A DNA stretch of 64,000 nt from Lacinutrix sp. C3R15 (GCF_018860825.1 NZ_JAHKPZ010000015.1:1-64000), one strand, 5' to 3'. Shown: positions 41,719 to 51,546, counted from the stretch's first letter. Program-made: numbers and translations. The notes: generated by a model from the letters alone, not told the origin.

Positions 41719-41988
41719 TTACGCGTTAGAATCTTTACTTTTATTCGGATTTAAAAGAATGGCATAAATCTGAATTCCAAAGCCAATAAGCACTAAAGTT
41801 GGTGCTAAACGTATTCTTCTCCAGCTAAATATTTCAGGATTAAATACAGCAGGATCATCGCTTCCACCACCAGACATTAATATAAAACCTAGAGCAATAC
41901 AAGCTAAACCAATAAACATAAATTTATAATTTTTTTTACCAAATATAAATTCGCTTTTAGTCTGTTCTTTTCGTTTTTGTTCTCCCAT
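41719..41988 (-). CDS. DUF3098 small membrane protein
   Basis: An 89-residue protein with two hydrophobic segments (about 24-41 and 62-79), matching DUF3098. The motif LACIALGFILMSGGGSDDPA followed by FNPEIFSWRRIRLAP is the conserved core. In flavobacteria it is found between ftsX and uppP, as here, so it may assist division or wall synthesis. No function is known. Confidence 0.88.
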   Translation of the reverse strand: MGEQKRKEQTKSEFIFGKKNYKFMFIGLACIALGFILMSGGGSDDPAVFNPEIFSWRRIRLAPTLVLIGFGIQIYAILLNPNKSKDSNA

Positions 41989-42156
41989 TTTATTTTAATT
42001 CTGTATACATGATTTCATTACCTAGTGCCAATTACTATTTTATGCTAAAAAGTAACTCTTTCCATTAATTTGCTAGATGCAAAGTAACGTTTTTATTTAA
42101 AACTTTAGCGTTAAGAGAATCTAAAATTAATCTGTTTTGTAATCCTCTTTCACCAA

Positions 42157-43032
42157 TTAATAAAGTTGATCTGTTTTTAAATTTAAGAAACGCTGTGTAG
42201 CAAAAAAGGTAGAAATCCAGGTGATTATAATTCCTAAAAGAAAAACAGCTACAAATAAAGCAGCAACTAAAATAGGGTTGCGTAATAAGTCTAATTCTGG
42301 AAAAGTAAGGTTTAAATAATATAAAACAACAGCCATTCCTAGCATTGCTATAATGGCGCCAATAATACCTAATTGTACACTTTTAAAAACAAATGGTTTG
42401 CGTATAAAGCGTTTTGTAGCTCCAACCATTTGCATAGTTTTTATGGTAAATCTTTTGGCGTAAACAGCCAAACGTATAGAGCTATTAATAAGTAATACAG
42501 CTATTAGAGTAAAAATTCCGCTAAGAATTAAAACCCAAAAACTTATTTTTTTTACGTTATTATTCATTAGTGTTACCAAGTCATTGTCATAACGTACCTC
42601 GTCTACAAAGTTTTTATTGGTAGCTTCTTTTGCTATTTCCTCTAAATGTTCAGAGGTTACATAATCTGCTTTTAGGTAAACATCTATGGAGTTTTGTAAC
42701 GGGTTGTAGCCTAAAAACTCCATAAAATCTTCACCGTTTTCGGCTTTCATAGAAGCTGCAGCTTCTTCTTTGGTCACATAATTAGTAGATTTTACGTAAT
42801 CTGCTAAAGCTAGGCTTTTTTCAAGTTGCTTGGTTTCTACTTCTTTTGCAGAATCTTTTAAGTAAATAGTTACCACTACTTGTTCTTTAAAGTGATCAGA
42901 AACTTTTTTAGCATTAAGTATAAGCATACCTAATAAGCCCAATAAAAATAAGACTAACGCAATACTTAATACCACAGAAAAGTAAGACGATATTAGTTTA
43001 CGTTTCTGGTATTTTTCAAAAGATGCACTCAT
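42157..43032 (-). CDS. ftsX: Cell division protein FtsX
   Basis: FtsX is the membrane half of the FtsEX complex, which controls peptidoglycan hydrolases at the septum. The 291-residue protein has a first transmembrane helix near 18-37 and an extracytoplasmic domain of about 120 residues. Three more helices follow, the last pair flanking about 220-275. MVGATKRFIRKPFVFKSVQL is the recognisable FtsX/MacB cytoplasmic loop. ftsE is not in the window. It heads the uppP-truB gene set. Confidence 0.93.
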   Translation of the reverse strand: MSASFEKYQKRKLISSYFSVVLSIALVLFLLGLLGMLILNAKKVSDHFKEQVVVTIYLKDSAKEVETKQLEKSLALADYVKSTNYVTKEEAAASMKAENGEDFMEFLGYNPLQNSIDVYLKADYVTSEHLEEIAKEATNKNFVDEVRYDNDLVTLMNNNVKKISFWVLILSGIFTLIAVLLINSSIRLAVYAKRFTIKTMQMVGATKRFIRKPFVFKSVQLGIIGAIIAMLGMAVVLYYLNLTFPELDLLRNPILVAALFVAVFLLGIIITWISTFFATQRFLNLKTDQLY

Positions 43033-43191
43033 ATAATCATTTTGTTAACGATGTAAAAATAATAAAGAAAAACAAAAGAAACTTTAAAAGACCAAAGTCT
43101 TTTCTGTGATAGCCAAAATCTAATATAGTGGCAACTGAAATTAATATTTAAAAAGCCATTTTGTTTACTTCTATGATTATAACGTTTAAAC

Positions 43192-43222
43192 TTTTAATAC
43201 TGTTATAATAAGTTTAAATTTG
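43192..43222 (+). promoter_or_regulatory. Promoter of leuS
   Basis: TAAATTTG at 43215-43222 matches TAnnTTTG, and TTTT at 43192-43195 lies 19 bases upstream in the -33 position. The ATG is 28 bases downstream. Confidence 0.6.
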
Positions 43223-43250
43223 TGCCTTTATTAAGAGATAAAACACAAAA

Positions 43251-46079
43251 ATGCAATACCATTTTAACGACATAGAAGCCAAATGGCAAAAATATTGGGC
43301 AGAAAACCAAACGTTTAAAGCCTCTAACCATAGTGATAAACCAAAATATTATGTTTTAGATATGTTTCCTTATCCTTCAGGAGCAGGATTGCATGTTGGG
43401 CATCCATTAGGTTATATAGCAAGTGATATTTATGCACGTTACAAACGCCATAAAGGGTTTAATGTATTGCACCCTCAAGGATATGATAGTTTTGGTTTGC
43501 CTGCAGAACAGTATGCTATTCAAACGGGACAGCATCCTGCTATTACCACAGAAACCAATATAAAAACCTACAGACGTCAGTTAGATCAAATAGGATTTTC
43601 TTTTGATTGGTCTCGTGAGGTACGTACATCAAATCCTGAATATTACAAATGGACGCAATGGATATTTATTCAGCTTTTTGAATCGTATTATTGCAATAAC
43701 GATAATAAATCAAAGCATATAAGCGAATTGATTTCTGTTTTTGAAGCCGAAGGAAATGAAAATGTTAATGTAGCATGTGATGATAATATTGAGGTGTTTT
43801 CTGCAGCAGCATGGAATAGTTTTACCCAAAAAGAACAAGAAGAAATTCTACTTAAATACAGACTAACCTATTTAGCAGAAACCGAAGTAAACTGGTGTCC
43901 TGCCTTAGGAACCGTTTTGGCAAATGATGAAATTGTAAACGGAGTTTCTGAACGTGGAGGGCATCCTGTTGTACGTAAAAAAATGACACAATGGAGCATG
44001 CGTATTTCTGCTTATGCAGAACGTTTACTGCAAGGTTTAGATACTATTGATTGGACGGACTCTCTTAAAGAAAGCCAACGTAACTGGATTGGCAAATCGG
44101 TTGGAGCATCTGTTACTTTTAATGTAAATGATCATGACGAAGTTATTGCTGTTTTTACCACAAGACCAGATACTATTTTTGGTGTAAGTTTTATGACACT
44201 TGCTCCAGAACATGAATTGGTACAAAAAATAACAACTCCAGAACAAAAAGAAGCAGTAGACGCTTATATTCAGGCAACAGCTAAACGTAGTGAACGCGAG
44301 CGTATGGCAGATGTAAAAACCATCTCTGGTGTGTTTACTGGCGCTTATGCAGAACACCCTTTTAGTAAAGAACCAATTCCTATCTGGATTGGAGATTATG
44401 TGCTAGCAGGTTATGGAACAGGAGCTGTAATGGCTGTTCCTTGTGGTGACCAACGTGATTATGACTTTGCAAAACATTTTAATATTGCTATTCCTAATAT
44501 TTTTGAAGGTGTAGATATTTCTGAAGAAGCATATGCTTCAAAAGATAATGTAAAGATTGCAAACAGTGATTTCTTAAACGGAATGAACTACAAAAAAGCT
44601 TCTAAACGTGCTATTTATGAATTAGAGCAATTAGGCCAAGGAGAAGGAAAAACAAACTACAGATTGCGTGATGCAGTATTCTCTAGACAACGTTATTGGG
44701 GAGAACCATTTCCTGTATATTACGTAAACGGCATGCCACAAATGATTGATAAAGCACATTTACCAATTACGTTGCCAGAAGTTGAAAAGTATTTACCAAC
44801 CGAAACAGGTGAGCCACCTTTAGGTCGTGCAGATGTTTGGGCTTGGGATACTACTACAAATACAGTAGTGAGCAATAATAAAATAGATAATAAAACAATA
44901 CATCCTCTTGAGCTAAACACCATGCCAGGTTGGGCAGGAAGCTCATGGTATTTCTTTAGTTATATGGAAGAAAAAAACAAAAGAGGAGAGGATTTTGCAG
45001 GCAAAGACGCACTTAACTATTGGGAAAACGTTGATTTGTATATTGGAGGAAGCGAGCATGCAACAGGTCATTTATTATACTCTCGTTTTTGGGTGAAATT
45101 TTTAAAAGATAGAGGCTTTGTTAATGTAGAAGAACCTTTTAAAAAGCTAATTAACCAAGGAATGATTCTTGGGACTAGTGCTTTTGTGTATCGTGAAGAT
45201 GGAACAAATACGTATTTATCTCAAGGATTAACAAAAGGAAAAAAAGTATTACCTATTCATGTAAAAGTGCAATATGTTAACGCTTCAGATGAATTAGATA
45301 TCGAAGGGTTAAAAAACGATGGAGAGTTTGGTGAAGACTTTAAAGATGCAGAATTCATTCTAGAAGATGGTGTTTATAAAGTAGGTCGCGAAGTCGAAAA
45401 GATGTCTAAATCTAAATACAACGTGGTAAATCCAGATGCCATTTGTGCTCAATATGGTGCAGACAGTTTACGTTTATACGAAATGTTTTTAGGTCCTTTA
45501 GAGCAAGCAAAACCTTGGAATACTGCTGGTATTACAGGAGTACACGGTTTCTTGAAAAAATTATGGAAACTATATGTTGGTGAAAATGGTTTAAACGTTA
45601 CAGATACTGCACCAACAAAAGACAACCTTAAAACACTGCATAAAACCATAAAAAAAGTAGAAGAAGATATCGAGAATTTTTCTTTTAATACTTCGGTTTC
45701 TACTTTTATGATTGCTGTTAATGAGCTTACTACGCAAAAATGTACTAGTAAAGAGGTGTTAGAACCTTTATTGGTTTTAATTTCTCCTTATGCACCACAT
45801 ATTGCAGAAGAATTATACAGCCAATTAGAAAATGAAGGTTCTATAGCTACAGCACCTTTTCCAAAATTTGAAGCAAGTCATTTGGTAGAAAGTTCTAAAA
45901 ACTATCCAATTTCTTTTAATGGTAAAATGCGTTTTACCTTAGAGTTACCAATGGATATGAGTAAAGAAGAAATTGAAAAAACCGTGATGGCACACGAAAA
46001 AACAATTGCACAATTAGATGGTAGAACCCCTAAAAAAGTAATTGTAGTTCCTGGTAAAATTGTAAATATAGTAGGATAA
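43251..46079 (+). CDS. leuS: Leucine-tRNA ligase
   Basis: LeuRS charges tRNA-Leu and edits mischarged products. The class I signature appears as LHVGHPLGY (HVGH at about 48-51) and the second as KMSKS (717-721). The editing domain lies between, with TTRPDTIFGVSFMTLAPEH. At 942 residues it is somewhat longer than the E. coli enzyme (860), with an extra segment after residue 140 rich in N and D. That length is normal for the phylum in my recollection. It has a clear promoter. Confidence 0.98.
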   Translation: MQYHFNDIEAKWQKYWAENQTFKASNHSDKPKYYVLDMFPYPSGAGLHVGHPLGYIASDIYARYKRHKGFNVLHPQGYDSFGLPAEQYAIQTGQHPAITTETNIKTYRRQLDQIGFSFDWSREVRTSNPEYYKWTQWIFIQLFESYYCNNDNKSKHISELISVFEAEGNENVNVACDDNIEVFSAAAWNSFTQKEQEEILLKYRLTYLAETEVNWCPALGTVLANDEIVNGVSERGGHPVVRKKMTQWSMRISAYAERLLQGLDTIDWTDSLKESQRNWIGKSVGASVTFNVNDHDEVIAVFTTRPDTIFGVSFMTLAPEHELVQKITTPEQKEAVDAYIQATAKRSERERMADVKTISGVFTGAYAEHPFSKEPIPIWIGDYVLAGYGTGAVMAVPCGDQRDYDFAKHFNIAIPNIFEGVDISEEAYASKDNVKIANSDFLNGMNYKKASKRAIYELEQLGQGEGKTNYRLRDAVFSRQRYWGEPFPVYYVNGMPQMIDKAHLPITLPEVEKYLPTETGEPPLGRADVWAWDTTTNTVVSNNKIDNKTIHPLELNTMPGWAGSSWYFFSYMEEKNKRGEDFAGKDALNYWENVDLYIGGSEHATGHLLYSRFWVKFLKDRGFVNVEEPFKKLINQGMILGTSAFVYREDGTNTYLSQGLTKGKKVLPIHVKVQYVNASDELDIEGLKNDGEFGEDFKDAEFILEDGVYKVGREVEKMSKSKYNVVNPDAICAQYGADSLRLYEMFLGPLEQAKPWNTAGITGVHGFLKKLWKLYVGENGLNVTDTAPTKDNLKTLHKTIKKVEEDIENFSFNTSVSTFMIAVNELTTQKCTSKEVLEPLLVLISPYAPHIAEELYSQLENEGSIATAPFPKFEASHLVESSKNYPISFNGKMRFTLELPMDMSKEEIEKTVMAHEKTIAQLDGRTPKKVIVVPGKIVNIVG

Positions 46080-46083
46080 ATAG

Positions 46084-46443
46084 ATGTATATAAAGCTAAA
46101 AAGAAATGATAAAATTGGTTTATTCTTCTTTTTAGCTTTTGTATTAAGTACATCCTTAATCTGGCTTTTTGAAGAACGTTTTAATCCAGAACAATGGCAA
46201 AGTCAACCCTTAACACGCTATAAAATGGTAGATGATATCATTGAAAGTGAGATATTATTGGGTAAAACAAAGAACGCTGTATTCTTATTATTAGGAGAAG
46301 CAATTCCTTCTACTTTAGAAGGAAAAGAGCATTTGATGTATTCTTTAGGAAAACCACCAAGTTTTTTTGAACCAAAAAAAGAAAGACTAGTAGTTGTTTT
46401 TGAAAACAATTTAGTAGTTAAGGTAATACATAAGCAAGATTAA
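46084..46443 (+). CDS. BamE/SmpA-like small membrane-anchored protein
   Basis: A 119-residue protein. An N-terminal hydrophobic helix (about 11-28) anchors it. The rest shows the SmpA/OmlA (BamE-like) pattern: MVDDIIESEILLGKTKNAVF as helix pair, LLGEA, then strands LMYSLGK and ERLVVVFENNLVVKV. No lipobox Cys is present, so it is not a typical BamE lipoprotein. It begins four bases after leuS and is probably in the same transcript. Its role is unknown. Confidence 0.72.
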   Translation: MYIKLKRNDKIGLFFFLAFVLSTSLIWLFEERFNPEQWQSQPLTRYKMVDDIIESEILLGKTKNAVFLLLGEAIPSTLEGKEHLMYSLGKPPSFFEPKKERLVVVFENNLVVKVIHKQD

Positions 46444-46557
46444 AACAAAGTGATTGTTATGCTGTTAAATAATAAAAACTGACAAAATTTCTTAACTATT
46501 TTTTGGCTTATTTTTTGCTATATATATGGTACATTTATAAAACTAAAATAAAAAAGA

Positions 46558-47253
46558 ATGATTGGATATTATATATTAATAGGAGCCATAGCGCTTGTAA
46601 GTTGGTTGGTAAGTAATCAATTAAAACAAAAATTTAAAAAATACTCTCAGGTACATTTACGTAATGGTATGACTGGTAGAGAAATTGCTGAAAAAATGTT
46701 AGCAGATAATGGTATTTATGATGTTGCCGTTATTTCTACTCCAGGACAATTAACAGACCATTACAATCCAAAAAATAAAACAGTAAATTTAAGTGAGTCT
46801 GTATATAGTCATGCAAATGCAGCAGCTGCTGCTGTTGCAGCACATGAGTGTGGTCATGCAGTACAACATGCAAAAGCCTATAGTGCTTTAGGTATGCGTT
46901 CTGCATTAGTACCTATTGTGAGTGTTACTTCTGGTATGTCACAATGGTTAGTTATTGGTGGTTTAATACTTAGTGGTGCAGCAGGAATAGGCTTAGGATA
47001 TTGGGTTGCAGTTGCAGGTTTAGTGTTTATGGGTTTTGCTACCTTATTTAGCTTTATCACCTTACCTGTAGAATATGATGCAAGTAATAGAGCACTAGCA
47101 TGGTTAAAAAATAAAAATATGGTGACTCCAGAAGAGTACGCAGGTTCTGAAGATGCTTTAAAATGGGCAGCTAGAACTTATTTAGTTGCTGCAATTGGTG
47201 CTTTAGCATCTTTGTTATATTGGGCGCTTCAAGTATTTGGCGGAAGAGATTAA
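46558..47253 (+). CDS. Zinc metallopeptidase of the YugP family
   Basis: This 231-residue membrane-bound peptidase belongs to the Zn_peptidase_2 family. The metal-binding and catalytic motif is AAHECGHAVQH near residues 98-108. Hydrophobic segments lie near 1-20, 125-165 and 205-225. Its substrate is unknown; the family is widespread in bacteria. It is followed about 90 bases later by the Bax-inhibitor gene. The segment GMTGREIAEKMLADNGI is also conserved in the family. Confidence 0.92.
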   Translation: MIGYYILIGAIALVSWLVSNQLKQKFKKYSQVHLRNGMTGREIAEKMLADNGIYDVAVISTPGQLTDHYNPKNKTVNLSESVYSHANAAAAAVAAHECGHAVQHAKAYSALGMRSALVPIVSVTSGMSQWLVIGGLILSGAAGIGLGYWVAVAGLVFMGFATLFSFITLPVEYDASNRALAWLKNKNMVTPEEYAGSEDALKWAARTYLVAAIGALASLLYWALQVFGGRD

Positions 47254-47344
47254 GGTTAAAAACATATTAAGTAAGAAAAAAGAGGCATTAATTTATTTTA
47301 GTGTCTCTTTTTTGGTTATTTTTCAGCATCAAAAAACAATATTC

Positions 47345-48070
47345 ATGGAAAACGCAAACGTAAACCCTTTTCAAGAGGAAGAACCTAAAGTGCTGATAGG
47401 TACATTAGAACAAATAGATCGTGTTACATTTTACAAAAGAACCTATGCACATGTAGCAGGTGGTGTTTTAGTATTTATACTTTTTGAATTTTTATTGTTA
47501 CAAAGCGAAACTATTGTAAACTTTGCTTTATCCTTAACCGAAGGTTTTAAATGGCTGTTAATGTTAGGGGGTTTTATGCTAGCAACTAATTATGCCGAAA
47601 ATTTAGCATTAAAAACACAAGACAAGCCTAAACAATATTTAGCGTACGGACTTTATATTTTAGCAGAAGCATTTATTTTTGTGCCAATGATTTATATAGC
47701 CATGTATTATACAGATTCTGGTTTAGCATTATTAAATCAAGCAGCTATAGTAACCTTAGCCTTGTTTTCTGGGTTATCTGCTGTAGTTTTTTTAACAAAA
47801 AAAGATTTTTCTTTTTTAAAGACAGGATTAACTATTGGCTTTTTTATTGCAATAGGATTAATTATAGCAGGAACACTATTTGGGTTTAACTTAGGTTTGT
47901 GGTTTTCTGTAGGCATGTGCTTATTAGCAGGTGGATCTATATTATACCAAACGTCTAACTTGGTAAATAAATATACAGAAGATGATTATATACCTGCAGC
48001 TTTAGGCTTGTTTGCATCTTTAATGCTTTTATTCTGGTATATATTAAGTATTTTTATGTCAAGAGATTAA
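47345..48070 (+). CDS. Bax inhibitor-1/YccA family membrane protein
   Basis: I start it at MENANVNPFQEEE (241 residues). A longer frame from 47237 has an unlikely leader that overlaps the previous gene. Seven hydrophobic segments and the ending ALGLFASLMLLFWYILSIFM fit the BI-1/YccA family. Members are small multi-helix channels or modulators of membrane proteases, such as FtsH in E. coli. The exact role here cannot be told. It ends at a convergent terminator with the two-component operon. Confidence 0.88.
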   Translation: MENANVNPFQEEEPKVLIGTLEQIDRVTFYKRTYAHVAGGVLVFILFEFLLLQSETIVNFALSLTEGFKWLLMLGGFMLATNYAENLALKTQDKPKQYLAYGLYILAEAFIFVPMIYIAMYYTDSGLALLNQAAIVTLALFSGLSAVVFLTKKDFSFLKTGLTIGFFIAIGLIIAGTLFGFNLGLWFSVGMCLLAGGSILYQTSNLVNKYTEDDYIPAALGLFASLMLLFWYILSIFMSRD

Positions 48071-48090
48071 GTCATAAATACATAATTATA

Positions 48091-48120
48091 AAAAAAGCTC
48101 CTTTTTAAGGAGCTTTTTTT
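48091..48120. terminator. Bidirectional terminator between the BI-1 and response-regulator genes
   Basis: AAAAAAGCTCCTT and AAGGAGCTTTTTT with a three-base loop, between two convergent genes. Confidence 0.88.
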
Positions 48121-48796
48121 ATAAGCTATTGTTGTCTAAAGAAACTAGTTTGTTTTTTAGTGCATATATAACCAAACCTGCTACATTTTTTGCTTCTGTT
48201 TTAAGAAGTAAATTATTACGATACCCTTCAACAGTTCTTGGGCTAATAAAAAGTTTTTCGCCAATTTCATTAGTTGTAAATTGTTTACAAATTAGTTCTA
48301 GAACTTCAATTTCTCGTTTGGTGAAATAGTTCGTGTCAAATGTAGATTTTGTGTTTTTATCTTTAGGATTTGTAATACTTTCATGCACATATTGCATTAT
48401 TTTTTCATCATAATAAAAGCCTTTTTCATAAACCTCTTCAATAGTTTTAATCATTAAAGCAGGTGTGCTATTCTTGGCCAAATAGGCAACAGCACCAATA
48501 GAAATCATATTTAAAATAAAAGGTTTGCTAAAATAACTGGTAAGGGCTATTACTTTTATATTTGGAAACTCTTTATGAATTATTTTAGTGACTTCCACAC
48601 CATTTAAATTGGGCATTTTAAGATCTGTTACTACAATTTTAGGTAGGGTTTTCGCTTCGCGTAATTGTTGTACTAAATCCTCTCCATCTTGAGCGGTAAA
48701 TAGAATGTTAATGTTTTCTTCGTTACCTAAAATTGCTTTTAGTCCCTGAAGAAATAATTGTTCGTCATCTGCTAATACTATATTAATTTTGCTCAT
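48119..48796 (-). CDS. LuxR-family response regulator
   Basis: This 225-residue protein has an N-terminal receiver domain, with the phospho-acceptor D58 in IVVTDLKMPN and an acidic pair at DD10-11. The C-terminal LuxR helix-turn-helix is TKREIEVLELICKQFTTNEI plus LFISPRTVEGYRNNL. It overlaps the upstream kinase gene by 14 bases, so the two form a cognate pair. Target genes are unknown. Confidence 0.95.
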   Translation of the reverse strand: MSKINIVLADDEQLFLQGLKAILGNEENINILFTAQDGEDLVQQLREAKTLPKIVVTDLKMPNLNGVEVTKIIHKEFPNIKVIALTSYFSKPFILNMISIGAVAYLAKNSTPALMIKTIEEVYEKGFYYDEKIMQYVHESITNPKDKNTKSTFDTNYFTKREIEVLELICKQFTTNEIGEKLFISPRTVEGYRNNLLLKTEAKNVAGLVIYALKNKLVSLDNNSL

Positions 48797-49592
48797 GATA
48801 TTTGCATTGTATTATAAATAAGCTTCCATTGTTTTTTGTGCTTTCCATTTTAAGGTTTCCATTTAAAATTTTAACACGACTATTTATGTTTTGCAAACCT
48901 ATTCCCTTTTTTTTATAAACTTCTTTAACATTAAAACCAATACCATTGTCTTGATAACGTATTTTAAAACCTGTTTGGTTTTGCTCCATGTATATTGCTA
49001 ATTCATTAGCTTTTCCGTGTCTTAATGAATTATTCATTAATTCCTGAATTATTCTAAATACATGTAATTGATTGGTTCTAGAAAGCTTACTTAAGTTTTC
49101 AATATTATGTTCAATTTCTAATGTGGTATTTGCCGAAAAATCATCAAATAATTCTTCTAAAGCTACTTTAAGTCCAAATTCATCTAAAATAGGAGGCATT
49201 AAATCATGCGCAATTTTTCTTGAACTCTCTAGTGTTGTTGTAGTAATTTCAAGTATTTGATTTAACGAAGCCTTTTGTTTTTCATTAATAGATTTATCTG
49301 TTAAAAGTACATTAGTAGATAAGCTAACAATGTTAAGTTTAGAGCTAATAGCATCATGTAAATCTTGCGCAATACGTTTGCGTTCTGCTTCTTGAATAGC
49401 TATTGATGTTTGTAATATTTTTTGCTGATTCTCTATCTTCATCGCTGCTTTTTCAAGTTCTTTTTGCACTATTTTTTGCCTGGAGTAATGAAAGAATAGA
49501 ATTAATCCAGTAGTGATTAAAACTAAAAAGATAATACCGTATACTAAAGCTTGTATTATTAGTTTTTCGTTTTCCATAAACTCTTTTTCCAT
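48783..49592 (-). CDS. NarL/DesK-type sensor histidine kinase
   Basis: A 269-residue kinase with one transmembrane helix (about 12-35). The HisKA_3 dimerisation box is AERKRIAQDLHDAISSKLN, with phosphorylated H79, and the ATPase domain contains NSLRHGKANEL and GIGLQNINSRV. The lack of its own sensor domain suggests the upstream membrane gene, which it overlaps by 34 bases, supplies the input. It is coupled to the LuxR regulator downstream. Confidence 0.94.
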   Translation of the reverse strand: MEKEFMENEKLIIQALVYGIIFLVLITTGLILFFHYSRQKIVQKELEKAAMKIENQQKILQTSIAIQEAERKRIAQDLHDAISSKLNIVSLSTNVLLTDKSINEKQKASLNQILEITTTTLESSRKIAHDLMPPILDEFGLKVALEELFDDFSANTTLEIEHNIENLSKLSRTNQLHVFRIIQELMNNSLRHGKANELAIYMEQNQTGFKIRYQDNGIGFNVKEVYKKKGIGLQNINSRVKILNGNLKMESTKNNGSLFIIQCKYHEQN

Positions 49593-50212
49593 TCTATTAA
49601 AATTACTGTTAAATAGCCAACATAAAGTACTTTATTTAGTAGCCATACATTAATAGATAATGATTTGTCAACTGTGTTAATTAAATTTCCTAATATAAAA
49701 ATAAGTGTACTAACCGATAGGTAAATTAAAATAGCAGCATTTATGTACATGTATTTTCCTGTTTTTCCTAAAGAATTATACAAATGAATAATGGAATATA
49801 TAACTAGAGGAAAAGAGGTAATAAGGATTTCTAATAAGTTAAATTTATAAAATAATGATATGTTGTTAATGTACTGAACGCCTAAAACGAAAGCAACAAG
49901 TATAAAAGTTAAGTTTACCCAATTTTTTTGTTTGGTAGTAAATAATTCTCTGTAAAATAAACTAAGAAAGACAAACTGAAAAATAAAATAGAAGTGAGAT
50001 AGAAATAAATTGTTTTGTTTGATATGTAACTCTTTATAAAACGAAATAATTAAAATACTAGAAGTTAAAACAAAAAAAACAATTACTAAATAAATAGCAA
50101 AATATTTAATAGCTTTAATTTTTAGCTTGAAGGAGCTATAAGTAAATAAAACAGAGTTTGTAATAAGTAAAATTAAACTTAGTTTATGTAACACATCGTC
50201 AATTAAATTCAT
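49559..50212 (-). CDS. Multi-helix membrane protein, probable sensor subunit
   Basis: A 217-residue integral membrane protein with about seven hydrophobic segments spread along its length. No known catalytic motif is visible. It ends inside the start of the histidine kinase gene (34-base overlap), and the kinase lacks a sensor region. My inference is a separately encoded 7TM sensing module, like the membrane halves of 7TM kinases. The ligand is unknown. The first gene of the set starts 8 bases upstream of its start. Confidence 0.75.
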   Translation of the reverse strand: MNLIDDVLHKLSLILLITNSVLFTYSSFKLKIKAIKYFAIYLVIVFFVLTSSILIISFYKELHIKQNNLFLSHFYFIFQFVFLSLFYRELFTTKQKNWVNLTFILVAFVLGVQYINNISLFYKFNLLEILITSFPLVIYSIIHLYNSLGKTGKYMYINAAILIYLSVSTLIFILGNLINTVDKSLSINVWLLNKVLYVGYLTVILIEWKKSLWKTKN

Positions 50213-50220
50213 GACCTTTT

Positions 50221-50676
50221 TTAAGGATTATATAAAGGGCTTTCTGTATCACAATTACTAGGGCAGGGTTTTGTAAAATCAAAAGTGCCAGTGCCTACCA
50301 ATTTATAAGGAGGTGGGTTTTTAAGGGTGTATCCTTCTATAATATCTCTATGAATTATTTTATTATTTACTACTTCTTTTACAGTAGATACTAATACTAA
50401 TCTTTCTGTATCTGCGCTTGCAATTTTGCCTTTAGCTCTATCAATAGCCATGTATGCTCTTACACTAGCATTAGCTACAAGTGAAGTGTTGATACAAGAT
50501 TTATCTTTTAAAACCTCCATTTCTATTAAACAGTCAATAAGGTCATTTGCAGATATTAAAAAAGCTTTCGCATGTATTAAATCGTCATTTACGTTTTTAT
50601 TACTATTTTCTAACTGCCATTTTTTAACCCTTTCTTTAGCTATCTTTATAGGTATTGATTTAGAATTTGAACTCAT
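50221..50676 (-). CDS. Uncharacterised protein heading the two-component operon
   Basis: A 151-residue soluble protein that I do not recognise. It has no signal peptide and no membrane segment. The N-terminal two thirds are helical and charged (KIAKERVKKWQLENSNKNVN then DDLIHAKAFLISANDLIDCL). The end is Pro-rich with FTKPCPSNCDTESPLY, and cysteines elsewhere make a cysteine-poor metal site possible but unproven. It is the first gene of the set leading to the sensor, kinase and regulator genes on the minus strand. Confidence 0.65.
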   Translation of the reverse strand: MSSNSKSIPIKIAKERVKKWQLENSNKNVNDDLIHAKAFLISANDLIDCLIEMEVLKDKSCINTSLVANASVRAYMAIDRAKGKIASADTERLVLVSTVKEVVNNKIIHRDIIEGYTLKNPPPYKLVGTGTFDFTKPCPSNCDTESPLYNP

Positions 50677-50778
50677 AATTTAAGGTATGTTGATTAATAG
50701 ACTTTAAAGCTACTAGTAATTTTTAACAAAACCATATTAATAGATGAAAACACGTATTTCTACTTGGTTTTATATTAA

Positions 50779-51546
50779 GGATATGCAACATTTGATGGGA
50801 CTTATTCGGAAAATGCAGACTTTACGATGACAATAACTTGTATCGACAACATTATTTCTATACCTACTAACGATGACTGCTCTAATCCAGAAACTTTAGT
50901 TGTTAATGCGGCTGCAGTAACAGGAACAACAGCAGGTGTATCAGACCAATTTACAGGAGAGGATGACGACACTTTTTGTGATAGTTAGCAATTTCATGCA
51001 GATGTGCCTATGCTTTTACTTTAGATGGTACATATATATAATGGTTTAACCGTTTTAACATCAGTTCTAGGTAATTCTACTGAAGCTAGTGTAGCTGTTT
51101 ATCCTGCACCAATGTGTAATTTCTTAGATGTAAACACTATTGCTTGTTATACAGGTAATGCATCAGGAGAAACTTTAGCATTAGGTAGTCTGGATGCAGG
51201 AACTTATTATGTTAGAGTGTGGAGTGATGGAGTAGCATCTGGAACATCTAGAAGAGTTGAAGGTGAATTTAAATTCTCTGTAAATGGAACTTTATCCATT
51301 TTAGATATGGACACTAAACATATGTTTTCGTATTATCCTAATCCTGTAACTAGTAGTTTAACTATTAAAGAGTAGAATAGCATTAATGGGTTGTCTGTTT
51401 ATATCATGTTAGGTCAAGAAGTTATACTTGAAAAACCTAATACAATGAACAGTGTTTTAGATATGTCTACTTTACAACATGGTGCTTATTTTGTTAAAGT
51501 AACTATTGGTAATGTAACCAAAACCATACGTGTTATTAAGGAATAG
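50779..51546 (+). pseudogene. Decayed T9SS-exported protein gene
   Basis: Read in one frame, this gives GYATFDGTYSENADFT, then CSNPETLVVNAAAVTGTTAG, SLDAGTYYVRVW and FKFSVNG. It ends in a type A sorting signal, with MFSYYPNPVTSSLTIKE and a final KTIRVIKE. Three TAG codons interrupt the frame, at 50986-50988, 51022-51024 and 51373-51375. Around 51008-51035 the ancestral reading (YAFTLDGTY) is in another frame, so indels are also present. No start codon or signal peptide survives. A terminator follows at 51571. It is a remnant of a gene for a secreted protein. Confidence 0.82.

Noticed and set aside
47237-47344. Longer N-terminus of the BI-1 family gene
   Set aside because: The frame overlaps the metallopeptidase end and gives a leader unlike the family; the ATG at 47345 is better.
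50779-51546. Readthrough or recoding of TAG in the T9SS-like frame
   Set aside because: All three stops are TAG, which is tempting, but a local frame change and the missing start indicate decay. TAG is also the stop codon of the remnant itself and of intact genes in the window.
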